This document shows, piece by piece, positions 6,403-8,243 of a DNA stretch of 8,243 bases. Each line of letters starts with the position of its first letter. Position 1 is the stretch's first letter. The position numbers were made by a program, and so were the translations under genes. Source of the stretch: Thermoplasmata archaeon (GTDB taxonomy: Archaea > Thermoplasmatota > Thermoplasmata > Thermoplasmatales > Thermoplasmataceae); NCBI GenBank assembly GCA_021850835.1, contig JAJZKS010000069.1, positions 1-8,243 on the forward strand, read 5' to 3'. The notes beneath the pieces were generated by a model. That model ran no database searches. It saw only the letters and a list, made by a program, of their open reading frames with translations, and was not told where the DNA came from.

Positions 6403-6410
6403 TATTAAAA
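6403..6410 (-). promoter_or_regulatory. TATA-like box of the DHA1 transporter gene
   Basis: TTTTAATA on the minus strand is identical to the box before the PHS transporter gene. By the same spacing, transcription would begin near 6382, inside the longest possible reading frame, leaving a leader of about 60 nt before TTG 6320. Confidence 0.4.
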
Positions 6411-6493
6411 CCAGCATATCAAGGGTACTGTCACTCTTGGTGCAGTCTGAGAATTCACATTTTTGCCGTTCAATGGCGGATTTCCGATATATC

Positions 6494-6542
6494 AATTGGC
6501 ACATAAATAAATCGGCCCTTGAAAACACTAGGGAATTGGCAC
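6494..6542 (+). repeat. 9-bp direct repeat in the divergent intergenic region
   Basis: AATTGGCAC occurs at 6494-6502 and again at 6534-6542, 40 bp apart (about four helical turns), just upstream of the TATA-like box of the secreted-protein gene. The rest of the region between the DHA1 transporter start and 6606 shows no gene. It also holds an 8-bp palindrome GATATATC (6486-6493) and an imperfect dyad at 6421-6438. Confidence 0.35.
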
Positions 6543-6548
6543 TTTTCC

Positions 6549-6553
6549 TTATA
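6549..6553 (+). promoter_or_regulatory. TATA-like box of the secreted-protein gene
   Basis: TTATA preceded by TTTTCC lies about 54-58 nt before ATG 6607. A start of transcription about 25 nt downstream leaves a leader of roughly 30 nt that includes the ribosome-binding motif. An alternative box, TTTTAAT at 6589-6595, is too close to the ATG. Confidence 0.3.
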
Positions 6554-6596
6554 GGTGAGGAATCGACATAAAGAATTGAATTTTGATATTTTAATC

Positions 6597-6601
6597 GGTG
6601 A
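6597..6601 (+). promoter_or_regulatory. Shine-Dalgarno motif of the secreted-protein gene
   Basis: GGTGA lies five bases before ATG 6607. It supports this start over the in-frame ATG at 6640, which would remove the lysine-bearing front of the signal peptide. Confidence 0.5.
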
Positions 6602-6606
6602 CTTAA

Positions 6607-8243
6607 ATGAGTAAATCACTAAGTAAACAATGGTTGATAATGGCCATAACCATCATGATGACCTTATCATCCCTGGCCGTCCTTTCCGGCAACGCCTCTG
6701 CGCAGGTGACCGCGGTGGAGGCTGGTAATTACTCCCTGTCTTACGACCCGGTAACCAGTACAATCTATAATATCACATATGCAAATCCTAACTACACAAT
6801 TCTTACTGCTTCACAGGTTGTTACTGTAGGAAAGAATTCAACGGTCGCTCCACAGGAATACTGCGATGTGAACAATGTTGCTGACTTGAGCGCTGTATCG
6901 ATCTATACCACGGACGACAACGATATGCTGCTGCTTTCCACAACATCTCCGGCTATAGGTGTATTTCCTACCATAACTGTCTCACTTCCATCGGTTGCCA
7001 CACAAGTAACTGCGGGCTCCCTGACAGGGCTTTACAGTACTTCGAACACAAACTCCCTGCTGTTCAGCTTCTTTGATAACACAATATACAGAATGAATGT
7101 TACAGACGGGTTCATACTTTATATGTCAAACGCCCCCTCAACACTTTCCCTGGACGGAAAGACCATTATTTTCACGAACACCAGCCTGGCAACAAGTTCT
7201 TCACTCATAGTGGGAATGACACCAAGCGGGACAATAAAATATTCCATAGAGAAACAGGCCGAGAACCAGAGCCTCAGTGTCAATCCGCTCATCTATGACT
7301 CTGCCACCGGACAGGTAACAGGAAAGTATCTGACACTTAATTTCAACAATGCCACGGGAGTCATAACTGACTACACAAATGTGTATTCAAACACGGTGGT
7401 GTTCAACAGCATTTCAACCAAGGGATATGGCAATTTCGGTAACGGATATTTTTCACCGTTCTTCCCTAGCACTGATCCGATAGTTGCTGGAAATGCGCTG
7501 TTCTTTGCCAATCAGACATCAATCTTCAAGATTTACAACAACATAGCAACCCTTAGCGATTTCTTCACCAGCAATGGAACCCTCACCATGGTTGTCTCGA
7601 ATGGGTTGAACATTTCGACATTGCATTTTGCCCATAACACTCCCGGTATAGGACATGCTTACGGGCATAGTTTTGGCAATTTCACAGGAATGACTGTTGG
7701 AAATCAGTTCAGCATAATGGCAGCTCCCACCATAATTTCCATATCCAACAGCACCTTCAAGGGGCAGCTCTTTGTGCATGACGGGTCCGTATCTGTTAAT
7801 GGGAACACAATATCAATAAGCACAACTTCAGTTTCCTATGTGCAGTTCGTTGCACAGAACCACTACTTTAACTATTCTCTCCAGCTGCAGAACCAGCTCC
7901 AGTACGCGCTGAAGAATGGCCATCTTGGAGCATTCATTTACCTTGGAAGCGCCCAGACCACCCCATACAACTACACTTACTACTACAATTCCTCCCTGAA
8001 CCTCGCATTGCAGCACGCTTACCAGAACAGAGTACAGGTACAGCTCTCATCACAGACACAGCAGGGGGCAAATGTTGCAATATTCATCCCCAACAGTGTA
8101 ATTTCAAACGGGTCCCAGTTTACACTAAAACTGGACAACCAGGTCATGACACAGCTTCAGGATGCCAATGGCCTACTGAATTCAACCTCCCAGAACCAGG
8201 CACAGTACTTCATACAGGCAGTTAATGGTGGGACGCTTGTCAT
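6607..8243 (+). CDS. Large exported, probably N-glycosylated surface protein, 3' end outside window
   Basis: The frame is open from ATG 6607 to the window end (545 codons, no stop); an in-frame TAA directly before the ATG fixes the upstream limit. Residues 1-32 form a Sec signal peptide: a basic front (Lys3, Lys7), a hydrophobic core and a cleavage site NASA|Q. The mature part is rich in Ser, Thr, Asn, Gln and Tyr, has a single Cys (Cys86) and contains 18 N-x-S/T sequons in about 513 residues, as expected for an extracellular archaeal glycoprotein facing acid. The composition suggests beta-rich domains up to about residue 415, then a Gln/Asn/Tyr-rich stretch (about 412-495). A histidine cluster, HFAHNTPGIGHAYGHSFG, lies at 340-357. 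A C-terminal membrane anchor cannot be judged. I recognise no enzyme motif. Likely roles are a surface-coat component, binding protein or adhesin. Confidence 0.85.
   Translation, partial: MSKSLSKQWLIMAITIMMTLSSLAVLSGNASAQVTAVEAGNYSLSYDPVTSTIYNITYANPNYTILTASQVVTVGKNSTVAPQEYCDVNNVADLSAVSIYTTDDNDMLLLSTTSPAIGVFPTITVSLPSVATQVTAGSLTGLYSTSNTNSLLFSFFDNTIYRMNVTDGFILYMSNAPSTLSLDGKTIIFTNTSLATSSSLIVGMTPSGTIKYSIEKQAENQSLSVNPLIYDSATGQVTGKYLTLNFNNATGVITDYTNVYSNTVVFNSISTKGYGNFGNGYFSPFFPSTDPIVAGNALFFANQTSIFKIYNNIATLSDFFTSNGTLTMVVSNGLNISTLHFAHNTPGIGHAYGHSFGNFTGMTVGNQFSIMAAPTIISISNSTFKGQLFVHDGSVSVNGNTISISTTSVSYVQFVAQNHYFNYSLQLQNQLQYALKNGHLGAFIYLGSAQTTPYNYTYYYNSSLNLALQHAYQNRVQVQLSSQTQQGANVAIFIPNSVISNGSQFTLKLDNQVMTQLQDANGLLNSTSQNQAQYFIQAVNGGTLV

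Noticed and set aside
7519..8016. Two minus-strand frames (7519-7779 and 7828-8016)
   Set aside because: Both lie antisense within the secreted-protein gene, which has a signal peptide and consistent composition throughout.

Overview
The window looks like chromosomal DNA of an archaeon, most likely an acidophilic, wall-less member of the Thermoplasmatales or a relative. This is inference from sequence style. Genes start with GTG or TTG as well as ATG, and TATA-like TTTTAAT boxes sit about 21-30 nt ahead of several starts, as for leaderless or short-leader transcripts. Shine-Dalgarno motifs are few and of the GGTGA type. Arginine is mostly AGG/AGA, isoleucine is often ATA, and the last gene encodes a Sec-exported protein crowded with N-glycosylation sequons. 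No rRNA, tRNA, CRISPR array, transposase or integrase is visible.

Layout, left to right. (1) At 2-616 (+) is the C-terminal part of a DHA2-type major facilitator (MFS) drug exporter, cut by the window edge and followed by a hairpin. (2) Five minus-strand genes follow, each apparently with its own promoter: a DUF779 protein (693-1154), a hemerythrin/HHE di-iron protein (1293-1805), an M18 metallo-aminopeptidase (2111-3484), a PHS-type MFS symporter (3611-4999) and a DHA1-type MFS transporter (5067-6320, or to 6401 with an upstream GTG). (3) In the AT-rich gap 1806-2110 lie a 20-bp near-perfect palindrome and a possible 30-residue one-helix membrane peptide on the plus strand (1985-2077). (4) A divergent intergenic region (about 6402-6606) precedes a large exported glycoprotein-like gene on the plus strand (6607 onwards) that leaves the window unfinished.

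The genes do not form an obvious operon or pathway. As a set they suggest traffic across and protection of the cell surface (three unrelated MFS carriers and a secreted glycoprotein), peptide turnover (M18) and oxygen, NO or iron handling (hemerythrin). I see no convincing novel multi-gene system. The most interesting leads are the small membrane peptide and the palindrome next to the hemerythrin gene, a 12-bp element at identical distance from the starts of the DUF779 and PHS-MFS genes, the altered cysteine motif in the DUF779 protein, and the histidine cluster in the secreted protein.
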